Shown here: positions 7,994 to 16,057 of the stretch, piece by piece
Layout: the number at the start of each line of letters is the position of its first letter
Position numbering within the stretch: the first letter of the stretch is position 1
Made by a program: the position numbers and the translations under genes
Assembly: GCA_905234475.1 (NCBI GenBank)
Contig: CAJOHX010000001.1
Span: forward strand, 108,110-172,109
Direction: 5' to 3'
Length of the DNA: 64,000 bases
Source: an uncultured Bacteroidales bacterium
GTDB taxonomy: Bacteria; Bacteroidota; Bacteroidia; Bacteroidales; UBA932
The notes under the pieces: model-generated
Databases searched by the model: none
The model's input: only the letters and a program-made list of their open reading frames with translations
What the model was told of the DNA's origin: nothing

Positions 7994-8728
7994 CTACAGG
8001 ATGACAGGCTCTCCCGGACGGAGGGCGTCCTTGAAATTGTCGAAACTGAAGAAGGGCATCTCCAGGACGCTGTTGATCTTGGCGATGTCCTGCACGAAGT
8101 GCGCGTCGCTGCTCTGGATGAAGTTGAAGTCGCTGAACCAGGGGCAGTCCTCGAGAAACTTGTAGCCGTCGCGCTTGCAGTAGTAGCTGAGCTCCATCGC
8201 GTGGAATTTGAGCCCGGAGGGCACGAAACCCAGCTGGGAGCTGAGGCTGAAGGTGGGCCGGTCGATGTGGGCGGGGATGAAGATGCCGCCCAGTTCGTAG
8301 ACCTTCTGCTGGAGCTCCAGCATCGGGAGGTCCAGGGCGTTGATGAGCAGGTGCGGCACCTCGTCCAGCACGTTCTCGTCCTCGTCCACCACCAGCTGGT
8401 AGCCGAACTTGTCGGGGTCGTTCTCGAAGAAGATCACCCGCGAATCCAGGAAGGCCTGGAACTCCGCCAGCTTCTCCACCGTGGGCATGAAGCTGAGGCA
8501 GTGGACTTCCTCCTTGGTGGTCACTTCCGCGCCCATCAGCACGTGCAGGCCGACCTTCTCCCCAAGCCGGCGCGTGACGTCGGCGTTGAGGGTGGAGTTG
8601 TGGTCGGTCAGGCCGATGATGTCCATCCCGCGCTCCTTCGCCGTCGCGACAATGGCGGAGGGGCTCATGTCGATGTCTCCGCACGGGGAGAGCACCGAGT
8701 GGATGTGCATGTCGGCACGGAACTTCAT
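7994..8728 (-). CDS. PHP-domain phosphoesterase in hydrogenase operon
   Basis: Protein of 244 residues of the PHP (polymerase and histidinol phosphatase) superfamily. Metal-binding motifs: HIHS (8-11), GLTDHNS near residue 40, GAEVTTKEEVHCLS near 66, PAHIDRP near 153 and SSDAHF near 211. The substrate is unknown. The same gene occurs with DRTGG and GHKL genes near [FeFe]-hydrogenases in many anaerobes, so a role in regulating or repairing that system is likely by context only. Confidence 0.85.
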   Translation of the reverse strand: MKFRADMHIHSVLSPCGDIDMSPSAIVATAKERGMDIIGLTDHNSTLNADVTRRLGEKVGLHVLMGAEVTTKEEVHCLSFMPTVEKLAEFQAFLDSRVIFFENDPDKFGYQLVVDEDENVLDEVPHLLINALDLPMLELQQKVYELGGIFIPAHIDRPTFSLSSQLGFVPSGLKFHAMELSYYCKRDGYKFLEDCPWFSDFNFIQSSDAHFVQDIAKINSVLEMPFFSFDNFKDALRPGEPVIL

Positions 8729-8734
8729 CAGAAG

Positions 8735-9064
8735 TTATTTAAGCAGCTCGTAGAGCTTGCCGCAGATCTGGAAGGTGGGATCCTGGCTGACGAGGATGCA
8801 GACGTCTTCGTCCTTGGCGTGCTCCAGCATGTCCTCGTCGGGCACGCCGCCGCGCACGATGACCACGGCCGCGAGGTCACGCAGGGACGCGATGGCCGTG
8901 ACGTTCTTGTGCGTCTGCATGGTGATCCAGATCTGGCCGCTGCGGGCGTTGCCCATGACGTCGCTGAGCAGGTCGGAGGCGTAGGCGCCGGTGACTTCCG
9001 TATCGAGATTGGCCTCGTTGAGGCACTGCAGGTCGAGTTTTTCGATGATTTCCTTGACTGTCAT
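8735..9064 (-). CDS. DRTGG-domain protein (copy 1)
   Basis: A free-standing DRTGG domain of 109 residues. The family was first described as a domain between CBS pairs and phosphotransacetylases and has no enzymatic motif. It shows the pattern ASDLLSDVMGNARSGQIWIT near 29 and VIVRGGVPDEDML near 67-80. It resembles the second copy at 10852-11196, with ASDLMSDVL in the same place, so the pair arose by duplication. Spaced 5-6 bases from its neighbours, it is translated within the operon. Ligand unknown. Confidence 0.82.
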   Translation of the reverse strand: MTVKEIIEKLDLQCLNEANLDTEVTGAYASDLLSDVMGNARSGQIWITMQTHKNVTAIASLRDLAAVVIVRGGVPDEDMLEHAKDEDVCILVSQDPTFQICGKLYELLK

Positions 9065-9069
9065 AGTCC

Positions 9070-10431
9070 TTATAGATTATTGGTGTCGTCGTTGTTGATT
9101 TCCTTGGTCCGGACGCGGTCGCCCCAGATGCTGCGGATGGCATTCTCGGAGGCCTGCGAATGGCGGTTGATGAAAATGCAGGTGTCCATCTTGGCGTCGC
9201 CGCGCACGATGTCCTCGGCGAGGGCGGCGCAGGAAGGTGCGCCGCAGGCGGAGCAGTTCACGCCCGGCAGGGCCTTCTCGATCTTCTTCATGCGTTCGGC
9301 CATCTTGAAGGCTTCCGCGAAATTGTCGTCCAGCTTGTAGATGGAGCGGGGCTTGATCTCGGGGATCGCCATCTGGTCCTTGATCCAGGCGCAGAACTCG
9401 GGATCGTCGTAGCGTTTGTAGCGCGTCTTGGTGCGGTTCTGGCTGTCGAACAGCTTGGCCCGGTGCTCCAGGCGCTTGCGGGCCACGAAGCGGTTGTTGG
9501 TGGCCAGCACGCCGCCCACGCAGCCCTGGTCGCAGATGCGCATCTCCACCAGGCCCTCGGCATCGACCGCCTCGTCCTCGAGTTTCTCGAGGAAGTTGAG
9601 GACGTTCTGCAGGCCGTCCACGGCATACTGCGAGCCTTTGAAATGGCAGGCTTCGCCGCCGGCGAGGGGCCAGAGCACGTCGCGCGAGGTGAGGGCGTGA
9701 TTGACGGGCTGGGCGTCCTTGTCGGAGTCGTGGAGCATGAGCTGCACCTTATTATAAAGGAAGTCCATGTTGATCACGCCGGCGATGCAGGTCTCCTTCT
9801 TGCTGACCGGATACTTGACCGCGGCGATCTTGGCGGCGCAGGGAGTGATGTAGAAGACGCCGATCTTCTCGCGCGGGGCGCCTTCGTCCATCAGGCGGCG
9901 GATGATCACGCGGGAGGCGAGCTCAAACGGGGCCCGCACGTGGATGACATTGTCCACCAGCGAGGGGAAGCGCACCTGGATGAGGCGCACCACGGCCGGG
10001 CAGTACGGGGAGATGAAGGTGCGCACCTCCGGGTGCTCGTCCATGTACTGGTTGTACAGGTCGATCATGTAGCCGACCTCGTGCTCCACCTCATAGATGT
10101 GGGTGAAACCCAGTTTCTTGAGGCAGGCGTAGATCTCCTTGGTGCGGTACTGCTCGTCGAACTGGCCGATAAAGGTGGCCGGCACGAGGCAGACTCGGTA
10201 TTCGTAATCCCGGATCAGGTCGAAGTCGTCCTGCTGGATGTAGATCGCCTTGTGCGGGCAGATCTTCATGCACTGCCCGCAGTCCACGCATTTGTTGTCG
10301 GTGACGACGGCCTTCCCGCCCCGGATGCGGATGGCGCCTGTGGGGCAGGAACGCATGCAGGTGGTGCAGCCCTGGCAGCGGTCCAGGTTGACTTTGAGGG
10401 AATGGCGGAAGTAAGTCTCTTGTTCAGCCAT
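9070..10431 (-). CDS. non-canonical [FeFe]-hydrogenase homologue, probably sensory
   Basis: Protein of 453 residues. Two [4Fe-4S] ferredoxin motifs (CQGCTTCMRSCP, CVDCGQCMKICP) open it, the H-cluster domain follows, and a C-terminal four-cysteine site (LPGVNCSACGAPSCAALAED, about 415-432) ends it. Signatures deviate: TSCCP reads SPYCP (about 140), MPC reads TPC with the following lysine kept (about 197), and the last is MRICDQGCVGG (about 297). All four cubane cysteines remain, but the proton-transfer cysteine is tyrosine. This fits the putative sensory groups better than a catalytic enzyme. It sits between GHKL and DRTGG genes. Confidence 0.85.
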   Translation of the reverse strand: MAEQETYFRHSLKVNLDRCQGCTTCMRSCPTGAIRIRGGKAVVTDNKCVDCGQCMKICPHKAIYIQQDDFDLIRDYEYRVCLVPATFIGQFDEQYRTKEIYACLKKLGFTHIYEVEHEVGYMIDLYNQYMDEHPEVRTFISPYCPAVVRLIQVRFPSLVDNVIHVRAPFELASRVIIRRLMDEGAPREKIGVFYITPCAAKIAAVKYPVSKKETCIAGVINMDFLYNKVQLMLHDSDKDAQPVNHALTSRDVLWPLAGGEACHFKGSQYAVDGLQNVLNFLEKLEDEAVDAEGLVEMRICDQGCVGGVLATNNRFVARKRLEHRAKLFDSQNRTKTRYKRYDDPEFCAWIKDQMAIPEIKPRSIYKLDDNFAEAFKMAERMKKIEKALPGVNCSACGAPSCAALAEDIVRGDAKMDTCIFINRHSQASENAIRSIWGDRVRTKEINNDDTNNL

Positions 10432-10435
10432 GGTG

Positions 10436-10849
10436 TCAGGTGAAATAAACGGTCATGGTCACGGTGGTGCCGACGCCCACCTTCGTGTCGATCTTGAGCT
10501 CGTCGGTGTTCTTCTTGATGTTCGGCAGGCCCATGCCGGCGCCGTAGCCCATCTCGCGGACCTGCGGCGAAGCGGTGGACCAGCCCTCCTGCATCGCGAG
10601 GTCGAGGTCGGGGATGCCGGGGCCCTGGTCGGCCACCACCATCACGATCTTGCCGTCGTCGATGTCGACGTCGATCGTGCCGCCGTAGGCGTGCGCGATG
10701 GCGTTGATCTCGGCCTCGAAGAGCGCCACCACGGTGCGCTTGATGTTGGTCGGATCCACGCCAAGGTGCTTCAGCGTGCGCTTGACGCTGCTGGAGGCCT
10801 GGCCGGCGTCGGCGAAGTTGCCGCGCTCTATGGTAAAGGTGTAATGCAT
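10436..10849 (-). CDS. anti-sigma/serine-kinase-like GHKL ATPase
   Basis: Protein of 137 residues resembling RsbW/SpoIIAB-type ATPases: N box ALFEAEINAIAHAYGGTI (about 42-59), G1 VADQGPGIPDLDLAM (about 76), G2 REMGYGAGMGLPNIK (about 98-112). The ATG at 10849 follows the upstream gene's stop by two bases and starts at the beginning of the fold, so it is chosen over longer readings. No sigma factor or anti-anti-sigma gene lies nearby, so partner switching through the neighbouring DRTGG or PHP proteins is only a guess. Confidence 0.82.
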   Translation of the reverse strand: MHYTFTIERGNFADAGQASSSVKRTLKHLGVDPTNIKRTVVALFEAEINAIAHAYGGTIDVDIDDGKIVMVVADQGPGIPDLDLAMQEGWSTASPQVREMGYGAGMGLPNIKKNTDELKIDTKVGVGTTVTMTVYFT

Positions 10850-10851
10850 GG

Positions 10852-11196
10852 TCAGTAGAGGGGCTCTATGCCGGCGCCATACAGAATGCCGCTGATTTTG
10901 AACACACTGTATTTCGACTTGATGAGGGTGATGTCCAGCTCTTCGGCGAGCTCGAGCATGTCCTCGTCGGGCTGCTTGTCGCGGCCGAGCAGCACCACGC
11001 GCAGGTCGGACATTTCCGAGGTGCGCATCGTCTGGTTGTTGCACAGGCCGGTGATCAGCACCGTCTCGTCCATCGAGTAGCGGAGCACGTCGCTCATCAG
11101 GTCGGAGGCGAAAGCCTTTTTCACGTCGTAGCTGTCGTCGGCGGGCGCTCCGACGAGCTCGCCGTCCACGAGTTTTGCAATTTCGGTGATCGTCAT
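10852..11196 (-). CDS. DRTGG-domain protein (copy 2)
   Basis: Free-standing DRTGG-like protein of 114 residues, paralogous to the gene at 8735. Shared features are the N-terminal TITEIAKLVDGELV versus TVKEIIEKLDLQCL, AFASDLMSDVLRYS, and VVLLGRDKQPDEDMLELA. It is the first gene of the regulatory block, 71 bases after the NuoE-like subunit with a hairpin in the gap. Confidence 0.8.
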   Translation of the reverse strand: MTITEIAKLVDGELVGAPADDSYDVKKAFASDLMSDVLRYSMDETVLITGLCNNQTMRTSEMSDLRVVLLGRDKQPDEDMLELAEELDITLIKSKYSVFKISGILYGAGIEPLY

Positions 11197-11218
11197 GTTT
11201 TTCTGCTGTTAATTTGAC

Positions 11219-11244
11219 GGGCCGGCTCTGGGAAGGGCCGGCCC
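11219..11244 (-). other. intra-operon hairpin after the NuoE-like gene
   Basis: GGGCCGGC (11219-11226) pairs with GCCGGCCC (11237-11244) around a 10-base loop. No U-run follows on the minus strand, so it is more likely an RNA processing or stability element between the catalytic and regulatory parts of the operon than a full terminator. Confidence 0.5.
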
Positions 11245-11267
11245 GAAAAGCATACGGTTACGGTGTG

Positions 11268-11753
11268 TTAGTCAGCGTACTCCGCCAGGATCTCCTTGAC
11301 GTGCTCGGGGACGAGCCGGCCGTAGGTCTTGCCGTTGATGGTCATGACCGGAGCCAGGCCGCATGCACCCACGCAGCGCAGGACGTCGAGGGAGAACTTG
11401 CCGTCCTCGGTGACGCCGCCCGCCGTGATCTTGAGCTCGCTCTGGAGCGCATCGAGAATCTTCTCGGCGCCCTTGACGTAGCAAGCCGTGCCGAGGCAGA
11501 CGGAGATGGCGTACTTTCCTTTGGGCTTCATGGTGAAGAAGCTGTAGAAGGAGACGACGCCGTACACCTTGCCGACAGGGATGCCGAGGCAGTCTGCCAC
11601 GACCTGCTGGACTTCCTCAGGGAGGTAGCCGAAGTGCTCCTGCGTCTTGTGCAGGACATTGATCAGCTCACCCGGGTTGTTGTTGAAGGAAGCGCAGATC
11701 TCCTTGATCTTGAGATAATTGGCTTCACTGATTTTTATCTGGGGTCCACACAT
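11268..11753 (-). CDS. hydC: NADH-dependent hydrogenase gamma subunit (NuoE-like)
   Basis: Protein of 161 residues with the thioredoxin-like [2Fe-2S] fold of NuoE/HoxE. Cluster ligands are in VCLGTACYVKGA (about 85-96) and RCVGACGLAPV (about 125-135). The N-terminal helical part holds INVLHKTQEHFGYLP. With the next two genes it forms the HydABC type trimer, which in characterised anaerobes couples NADH and reduced ferredoxin to H2 formation. Seven bases from hydA. Confidence 0.92.
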   Translation of the reverse strand: MCGPQIKISEANYLKIKEICASFNNNPGELINVLHKTQEHFGYLPEEVQQVVADCLGIPVGKVYGVVSFYSFFTMKPKGKYAISVCLGTACYVKGAEKILDALQSELKITAGGVTEDGKFSLDVLRCVGACGLAPVMTINGKTYGRLVPEHVKEILAEYAD

Positions 11754-11760
11754 GGTTCAA

Positions 11761-13536
11761 TTATTTTTCGAGGTCAAACTGGAATTTCTTGTCGAAGTAG
11801 TGCGTGTGCAGCAGGTGATGCGACTTCTCGGAGCAAGGCTCGCCGTAGAACTCCTTGTAGATCGAGATGATCTCGGGATTCTCGTGGGACTTGCGGAGCG
11901 GCATCTGCCGGTCGGCTTCGTAGATCGCCGCGTGACGCGCCCGGATGATGGAGGCGTCGCCGTGGTGGTAGGGCTGGCCGGCGCCGTCGATGCAGCCGCC
12001 CGGGCAGGCCATGACTTCCACGAAGTGGTAAGGGCAGTTGCCCGCCTTGATCTGCTCCATGATGGTGCGCGCATTCTTCAGGCCGTAGACGACGGCGACC
12101 TTCAGGTCGATGACGCCCGGGATGGGGATGGTCGCCTCGCGGATGCCTTCCAGGCCGCGGACCTCCTCGAAGTCGACCTTCGGGAGGGTCTTGCCGGTCA
12201 GGACCTCGAACGCCGTACGGAGCGCAGCCTCCATGACGCCGCCGGTGGCGCCGAAGATGACGGCGGCACCCGTGGACTCGCCGAGCGGAGAGTCGAACTT
12301 GGCCTCGGGGAGGTTCGCAAAGTCGATGTTGCAGATCTTGATCAGGCGTGCCAGCTCGCGGGTGGTGATGGAGTAGTTCACATCCGGATCACCGTTGGCG
12401 CCGAGCTCCTCGCGCCCGCACTCGTATTTCTTGGCGACGCAAGGCATCACGGAGACGGAGATCAGCTTCTCGCGCGGGATGCCGATCTTTTCCGCGAAGT
12501 AGGTCTTCACGGTCGCGCCGAACATGCCCTGCGGGGACTTGGCGGTGGAAGGATAATCGCGCAGCTCCGGATAGAACTTCTCGTAGAAGTTGACCCAGGC
12601 GGGGCAGCAGGACGTCATGATGGGGATCTTGACGTTCTTGTCGCCGGACAGGAATGCCTTGAAGCGGCCGATGGCCTCCGTGCCTTCCTCCATGATGGTG
12701 AGGTCGGCGGACCAGTCGGTGTCGAAGACATAGTCGAAGCCGATGGCCTTGAGCGCGGCTGCGATCTTGCCGGTGACGATGCTCCCGGCGGGCATGCCGA
12801 ACTCTTCGCCGAGGGCAACGCGCACGGCGGGAGCCACCTGGACGGCCGTCTTGACCTCCGGGTTGGCGATGTCGCGCAGGATGCGTCCGGTGTTGTCCAC
12901 CTCCGCCAGGGCACCGGTGGGGCAGACCGCGACGCACTGGCCGCAGAAGACGCAGTTGGTGTCGATGAGGTGCTTGCCGAAGGCGGTGGAGACCACGGCC
13001 GGGAAGCCGCGCTCGACGGCGCCGATGGCGCCCACGCTCTGGTACTCGTGGCACACGGACTCGCAGCGACGGCACATGATGCACTTGTTGGCGTCACGCA
13101 CGATCGACGGCGAGAACTCGATCGGGTACTGGGACATCTTGCCCTTGTAAGGGATCTCGCGGATACCCATGTCGGCGGCCAGGGCCTGGAGTTCGCACTT
13201 GCCGCTCTTGGGGCACTGGAGACAGTCGTTGGGGTGGTCGCTGAGCATCAGCTCGAGGACGGTCCTGCGGGCGTTGAGCGCACGGAACGAGTTGGTCTTG
13301 ACGACCATGTCCGGCATACACTCGGTGATACAGGCGGGGGCCAGGTTCCTGCGGCCCACGACTTCGACCACGCAGACGCGGCATCCGCCGGGGTGGTTCT
13401 TGAGCGCAAGGCCGTCCAGTTCGAAATTGCAGAGGGTGGGGATCCTGATGCCCATCTGCTCGGCAGCTTTCAAAACGGTCGTACCTTTGGGTACTTCCAC
13501 TGCCCGGTTGTCTATAGTCAATTTGATCGTATCCAT
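11761..13536 (-). CDS. hydA: NADH-linked [FeFe]-hydrogenase catalytic subunit
   Basis: H2-forming subunit, 591 residues. From the N-terminus: a [2Fe-2S] ferredoxin domain (GGCRVCVVEV), a His-ligated [4Fe-4S] site (HPNDCLQCPKSGKC), two [4Fe-4S] motifs (CIMCRRCESVC, CVFCGQCVAVCP), then the H-cluster signatures TSCCPAW (about 310), MPCVAKKYE (about 362) and EVMACPGGCIDG (about 510), all intact. It ends with the small-subunit domain. Together with NuoE- and NuoF-like partners this is the trimeric group A3 type, probably electron-bifurcating. Unlike the homologue at 9070, it keeps both adjacent cysteines. Confidence 0.96.
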   Translation of the reverse strand: MDTIKLTIDNRAVEVPKGTTVLKAAEQMGIRIPTLCNFELDGLALKNHPGGCRVCVVEVVGRRNLAPACITECMPDMVVKTNSFRALNARRTVLELMLSDHPNDCLQCPKSGKCELQALAADMGIREIPYKGKMSQYPIEFSPSIVRDANKCIMCRRCESVCHEYQSVGAIGAVERGFPAVVSTAFGKHLIDTNCVFCGQCVAVCPTGALAEVDNTGRILRDIANPEVKTAVQVAPAVRVALGEEFGMPAGSIVTGKIAAALKAIGFDYVFDTDWSADLTIMEEGTEAIGRFKAFLSGDKNVKIPIMTSCCPAWVNFYEKFYPELRDYPSTAKSPQGMFGATVKTYFAEKIGIPREKLISVSVMPCVAKKYECGREELGANGDPDVNYSITTRELARLIKICNIDFANLPEAKFDSPLGESTGAAVIFGATGGVMEAALRTAFEVLTGKTLPKVDFEEVRGLEGIREATIPIPGVIDLKVAVVYGLKNARTIMEQIKAGNCPYHFVEVMACPGGCIDGAGQPYHHGDASIIRARHAAIYEADRQMPLRKSHENPEIISIYKEFYGEPCSEKSHHLLHTHYFDKKFQFDLEK

Positions 13537-13550
13537 ATTTGATTCCTCCC

Positions 13551-15344
13551 TTAGTTAAGGCTGATAGCGCCGAATTTGCACTTCTCGATACAGGTGCCGC
13601 ACTTGATACAGTCGAGCTGGTTGATGACGTGGGGGTTCTTGACCACGCCGGTGATGGCACCGACGGGGCAGGCCCTCGCGCAGGCCGTACAGCCCTTGCA
13701 CTTCTCGGGATCGATGACATACTTCTTCAGGGCCTTGCACTGGCCGGCGCGGCACTTCTTGTCCACGACGTGCTCGACGTACTCGTCCCAGAAGTTGTTG
13801 ATGGTGGAGAGGACCGGGTTCGGGGAGGTCTGGCCAAGGCCGCACAGGGCGGTGTCCTTGATGACGGCGGAGAGGTTCTTCAGTTCCTCGAGATCCTCCA
13901 TCGTGCCTTTGCCGTCCGTGATCTTGGTGAGGATCTCGAGCAGGCGCTTGTTGCCGACGCGGCACGGGGTGCACTTGCCGCAGGACTCGTCCACGGTGAA
14001 GCCCAGGTAGAACTTGGCGATGGCGACCATGCAGTCGTCTTCGTCCATGACGATCATGCCGCCGGAGCCCATCATCGAGCCGGCAGCCACGAGGCTGTCG
14101 TAGTCGATCGGGGTGTCGAGGTGCTTCTCGGTGAGGCAGCCGCCCGAAGGACCGCCCGTCTGGACGGCCTTGAACTTCTTGCCACCCTTGATGCCGCCGC
14201 CGATCTCGTAGATGATCTCGCGGAGGGTGATGCCCATCGGGACCTCGATGAGGCCGACGTTGTTGATCTTGCCCGCCAGGGCGAAGACCTTGGTGCCCTT
14301 GGACTTCTCGGTGCCGATGCTCGAGAACCAGTCAGCCCCCTTGTTGATGATGACGGGGATGTTGGCGTAGGTCTCGACGTTGTTGACGTTGGTCGGCTTC
14401 TCGAGGTAGCCGGACTGGGCCGGGAACGGCGGTTTGAACGTAGGCTCGCCGCGCTTGCCCTCCATGGAGTGGATCAGGGCGGTCTCCTCGCCGCAGACGA
14501 AGGCGCCTGCGCCGTAGCGGAGCTCGATCTCGAAGTTGAAGCCGGTGCCCAGGATGTCCTTGCCCAGCAGGCCGTAGTCCTCGGCCTGCGCGATGGCGAC
14601 CTGCAGGCGGTGGATGGCGAGCGGATACTCGGCGCGGATGTAGATGAGACCCTTGTCAGCCCCGATGCAGTAGCCGCAGATGGCCATGGCTTCAAGGATG
14701 GAGTGGGGATCTCCCTCGAGGACCGAGCGGTCCATGAAGGCGCCCGGGTCACCCTCGTCGGCGTTGCAGACGACGTACTTCTGCTCGCCGACGCGGCTCT
14801 TGGAGGCAATCTCCCATTTCACGCCCGTGGGGAAACCGGCGCCGCCGCGTCCGCGGAGGCCGGACTTCTTGACCTCGGCGATGACCTCCTCGGGGGTCAT
14901 CTCGGTGAGGCACTTGGCGAGGGCGGCATAGCCGTCGCGCGCGATGGATTCCTCGATGTTCTCAGGATCGATGAAACCGCAGTTGCGCAGGGCGATGCGG
15001 AGCTGCTTCTTGTAGAACTCCATGTGCTTGGAGTCGGACACGCTCTCGTTGGTGTCCGGGGCGACATAGAGGAGGCGGTGCACCTTGCGGCCCTTGATGA
15101 TGTGCTCTTCGATGATTTCCTTGGCATCGGAGGGCTTCACCTGGGTGTAGAAGGTGTTGTCGGGAATGATCTTGACGATGGGACCCCTTTCGCAGAAACC
15201 GAAGCAGCCGGTGACGACCACTTTTGCGAAATCGGTCAGGTCGTGGGCCTCGAGCTCCTTGTTGAGCGCTTCGATGACCTCGCGGCTTCCGTTTGCGGTG
15301 CAACCTGTACCACCACAAACCAAAATATGCATTTTGACAGCCAT
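13551..15344 (-). CDS. hydB: NADH-dependent hydrogenase beta subunit (NuoF-like)
   Basis: NADH/FMN subunit of 597 residues. N-terminal thioredoxin-like [2Fe-2S] domain (CGGTGCTANGS, TGCFGFCERGP); FMN/NAD core with RGRGGAGFPTGVKW and ADEGDPGAFMDRS; SLBB domain; the N3-type cluster CGKCTPCRVG; and a C-terminal two-cluster ferredoxin (CKGCTACARACP, CIKCGTCIEKC) typical of HydB rather than NuoF. It passes electrons between NADH, ferredoxin and HydA. Fourteen bases upstream of hydA and 21 after the first gene of the operon. Confidence 0.95.
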   Translation of the reverse strand: MAVKMHILVCGGTGCTANGSREVIEALNKELEAHDLTDFAKVVVTGCFGFCERGPIVKIIPDNTFYTQVKPSDAKEIIEEHIIKGRKVHRLLYVAPDTNESVSDSKHMEFYKKQLRIALRNCGFIDPENIEESIARDGYAALAKCLTEMTPEEVIAEVKKSGLRGRGGAGFPTGVKWEIASKSRVGEQKYVVCNADEGDPGAFMDRSVLEGDPHSILEAMAICGYCIGADKGLIYIRAEYPLAIHRLQVAIAQAEDYGLLGKDILGTGFNFEIELRYGAGAFVCGEETALIHSMEGKRGEPTFKPPFPAQSGYLEKPTNVNNVETYANIPVIINKGADWFSSIGTEKSKGTKVFALAGKINNVGLIEVPMGITLREIIYEIGGGIKGGKKFKAVQTGGPSGGCLTEKHLDTPIDYDSLVAAGSMMGSGGMIVMDEDDCMVAIAKFYLGFTVDESCGKCTPCRVGNKRLLEILTKITDGKGTMEDLEELKNLSAVIKDTALCGLGQTSPNPVLSTINNFWDEYVEHVVDKKCRAGQCKALKKYVIDPEKCKGCTACARACPVGAITGVVKNPHVINQLDCIKCGTCIEKCKFGAISLN

Positions 15345-15365
15345 ATTCGCTTCTGTGGGTTAGGT

Positions 15366-15755
15366 TTAGATGGATCGGTAGTTGGCCGGCAGGATGCCTT
15401 CGATGAGCTCGCCTCCGATGATGTACTTCTCGATGATCTCCTTGGCGCGGGGGATCTTGACGTCACCGAACACGACGGGGTCCTTGCCGGGGATGGTGAC
15501 CTCGACGGTAGGCTCGGCATAGCTGTAGCCCATATCGCCCACCTGCATCACGAGCGCCTTGATTTGGCGCTTGTCCAGTTCGGAGATGAAGTAGCTCATG
15601 GTCTCTTTCGCACCCGAGGCGATACCGCTGGTGGCCATTCCGACCTTGATTTGAATGATGGCTTCGGAGGAGTCGCTGTTTTCACGCATCGACATCCTGC
15701 CCTGCATGCCCTCTTTGATCTTGCGGAGATCCGCGAGATTTTTGATCTTATTCAT
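15366..15755 (-). CDS. ferredoxin-like protein without cluster cysteines, first gene of hydrogenase operon
   Basis: Protein of 129 residues that aligns with the thioredoxin-like (2Fe-2S) ferredoxin proteins usually found before hydB. It contains no cysteine at all. Where relatives have GTCGIAAGA and TGCIGMC it has MATSGIASGAKE and MQVGDMGYSYAEP. The rest of the fold (IPRAKEIIEKYIIGGE) is kept, and the gene leads the operon with intact spacing. It may serve as a structural subunit that no longer binds a cluster. The ATG at 15755 has GGAGGACA just upstream, an unusually good Shine-Dalgarno for this genome. Confidence 0.78.
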   Translation of the reverse strand: MNKIKNLADLRKIKEGMQGRMSMRENSDSSEAIIQIKVGMATSGIASGAKETMSYFISELDKRQIKALVMQVGDMGYSYAEPTVEVTIPGKDPVVFGDVKIPRAKEIIEKYIIGGELIEGILPANYRSI

Positions 15756-15827
15756 GGGTGTCCTCCAATGTTTTGAAAATAAAGTTATTAATGTGTTAAT
15801 AGTGATCGATACCTATAAAATAGCTGC

Positions 15828-15835
15828 TAAAGATA
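15828..15835 (-). promoter_or_regulatory. candidate promoter of the hydrogenase operon
   Basis: TATCTTTA on the minus strand is one base from the TAnnTTTG consensus; TTG lies about 20 bases upstream (15857-15859 region). The leader to the first start would be about 70 bases. Confidence 0.4.
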
Positions 15836-16018
15836 CAAATAATCCCCGTAAAGAACAACGTATTTCCTTGAAAATCGCGGGGATTACGAATTGTAAGCAA
15901 TTGCGTCGGGAAACATGCCGTTTATTAATAAAAACGGGAAATATCGACCATTCGGAACTTTTTGCAAATTGAATATCAATTAGTTTGACAAAAGTGTTTT
16001 ATTAATCAAAATTTTCAC

Positions 16019-16026
16019 TATCTTTG
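16019..16026 (+). promoter_or_regulatory. promoter of the aconitase operon
   Basis: TATCTTTG is a full match to the Bacteroidota -7 box, 31 bases ahead of the aconitase ATG. The -33 element is weak (GTTTT at 15996-16000). Confidence 0.6.
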
Positions 16027-16057
16027 TCACGAAAAGGTTAGTTAGCAGTGTTTCCTT

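Larger units (their letters stand above)
15756..16057. other. divergent promoter region between hydrogenase and TCA operons
   Basis: About 300 AT-rich bases with no convincing gene. It holds a minus-strand TATCTTTA box (15828-15835), a plus-strand TATCTTTG box (16019-16026), and an inverted repeat AATCCCCG (15841-15848) ... CGGGGATT (about 15876-15885) that could be an operator or a hairpin in the hydrogenase leader region. Confidence 0.5.

Noticed and set aside
13539..15776. 745-codon plus-strand frame over hydB
   Set aside because: Low-complexity Asp/Leu/Val/Gly-rich shadow; the minus strand encodes a complete NuoF-like subunit.
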